The notes under the pieces are model-generated. The model saw nothing but the letters and a program-made list of their open reading frames with translations, was not told the DNA's origin and searched no databases. From contig CAYOOD010000024.1 in NCBI GenBank assembly GCA_964405435.1, forward strand, positions 1-64,000: a stretch of DNA of 64,000 nt, read 5' to 3'. The DNA comes from DVEG01 sp964405435. Its GTDB lineage: Bacteria > Cyanobacteriota > Cyanobacteriia > Cyanobacteriales > Oscillatoriaceae. Positions 63,849 to 64,000 of the stretch are shown piece by piece. The translations under genes and the position numbers were made by a program. Numbering within the stretch: position 1 is the stretch's first letter; every line of letters starts with the position of its first letter.

Positions 63849-64000
63849 ATATTCCCATAAACGGGAACGATAGCGCCGCGAACGTCTTTGGCTGCTTCAG
63901 AAGCTAAGAAACAAATCACCTCCGCCAGAGATTCCGGTTTCACCCACTGGCTGGCATTTTCTGCCCCCATTGCCGCGCGATTGCTGGGCGTATCGATGAC
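63836..64000 (-). CDS. Short-chain dehydrogenase, 3' end only
   Basis: The last 54 residues are visible, ending in GAIVPVYGNMALP. The pattern WVKPESLAEVICFLASEAAK and VRGAIVPVYG is typical of SDR C-termini. The gene runs off the right edge. Its last 4 residues and stop (MALP*) lie partly within the MITE; removing the element and one target copy would join the frame to GNI and a TAG stop overlapping the histidine-kinase TAA. Confidence 0.82.
   Translation of the reverse strand, partial: VIDTPSNRAAMGAENASQWVKPESLAEVICFLASEAAKDVRGAIVPVYGNMALP

Noticed and set aside
1..64000. CRISPR arrays
   Set aside because: The repeats seen are tandem without spacers or dispersed hairpins; no regular repeat-spacer pattern exists.

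Overview
This 64 kb window comes from a cyanobacterial chromosome, most likely a filamentous Oscillatoriales-type organism (inference). The direct signs are very frequent HIP1 octamers (gcgatcgc), a Psb27 photosystem II assembly lipoprotein at the left edge, and several families largely confined to cyanobacteria: an SLH/OprB iron porin, a COP23-like protein, a DUF2301 membrane protein, a CcbP-like protein and a PEP-CTERM protein. Intergenic DNA carries the heptamer arrays and hairpins typical of the group. No rRNA, tRNA, CRISPR array or complete transposase gene was seen.

Layout. 0-5.6 kb: psb27, a family-10-like glycosyl hydrolase, leuS and a small CxxC protein. 5.9-12.3 kb: an accessory block with an HTH-NACHT NTPase, a multi-pass membrane protein, an unknown helical protein and a pentapeptide-repeat protein, all on the + strand, with tandem duplications inside and a MITE just downstream. 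13.3-19.6 kb: ilvE and two large RTX-type extracellular proteins. 19.7-25 kb: envelope genes (secreted protein, iron porin, trypsin-like protease, COP23 protein) and a gamma-glutamylcyclotransferase-like gene. 25.1-27.3 kb: an ECF sigma factor with an anti-sigma protein built of tandem modules and interrupted by a 100-N assembly gap. 27.9-33.2 kb: a giant kinase/ATPase/GAF/SpoIIE-phosphatase gene split by one in-frame amber codon. 33.6-38.8 kb: moaE, pyrB, mgtE, a GerMN-like lipoprotein, a 3-methyladenine glycosylase and a 40-residue membrane protein. 39.2-45 kb: a membrane Ser/Thr kinase, a Gfo/Idh/MocA oxidoreductase, a DUF4870 protein, gshB-grxC and a PEP-CTERM protein. 45.5-55.7 kb: hflX, an SDR, two hemerythrin proteins, dprA, a YdcF-like/DUF2301 pair, a CcbP-like protein and a SAM hydroxide adenosyltransferase. 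56.5-64 kb: PBP2 (mrdA), a SpoU methyltransferase, a 51-residue protein, tldD, a CHASE-PAS histidine kinase and the 3' end of an SDR gene.

Most genes are core or signalling functions in short, divergent or convergent units. Functional groupings supported by position are sigma/anti-sigma, gshB/grxC, mgtE-orf-pyrB (overlapping), the YdcF/DUF2301 pair (overlapping stop and start) and the two hemerythrins. The accessory block at 5.9-12.3 kb is the best candidate for an undescribed system, possibly conflict or signalling related (inference).

The window is rich in small non-autonomous repeats. Three have intact target-site duplications (11 bp at 12.4 kb, 9 bp at 33.4 kb, 8 bp at 63.7 kb). The last one has altered the C-terminus of the SDR gene. 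A fourth nested element lies at 48.7 kb. A family of agaaacccgg hairpins probably serves as transcription terminators.
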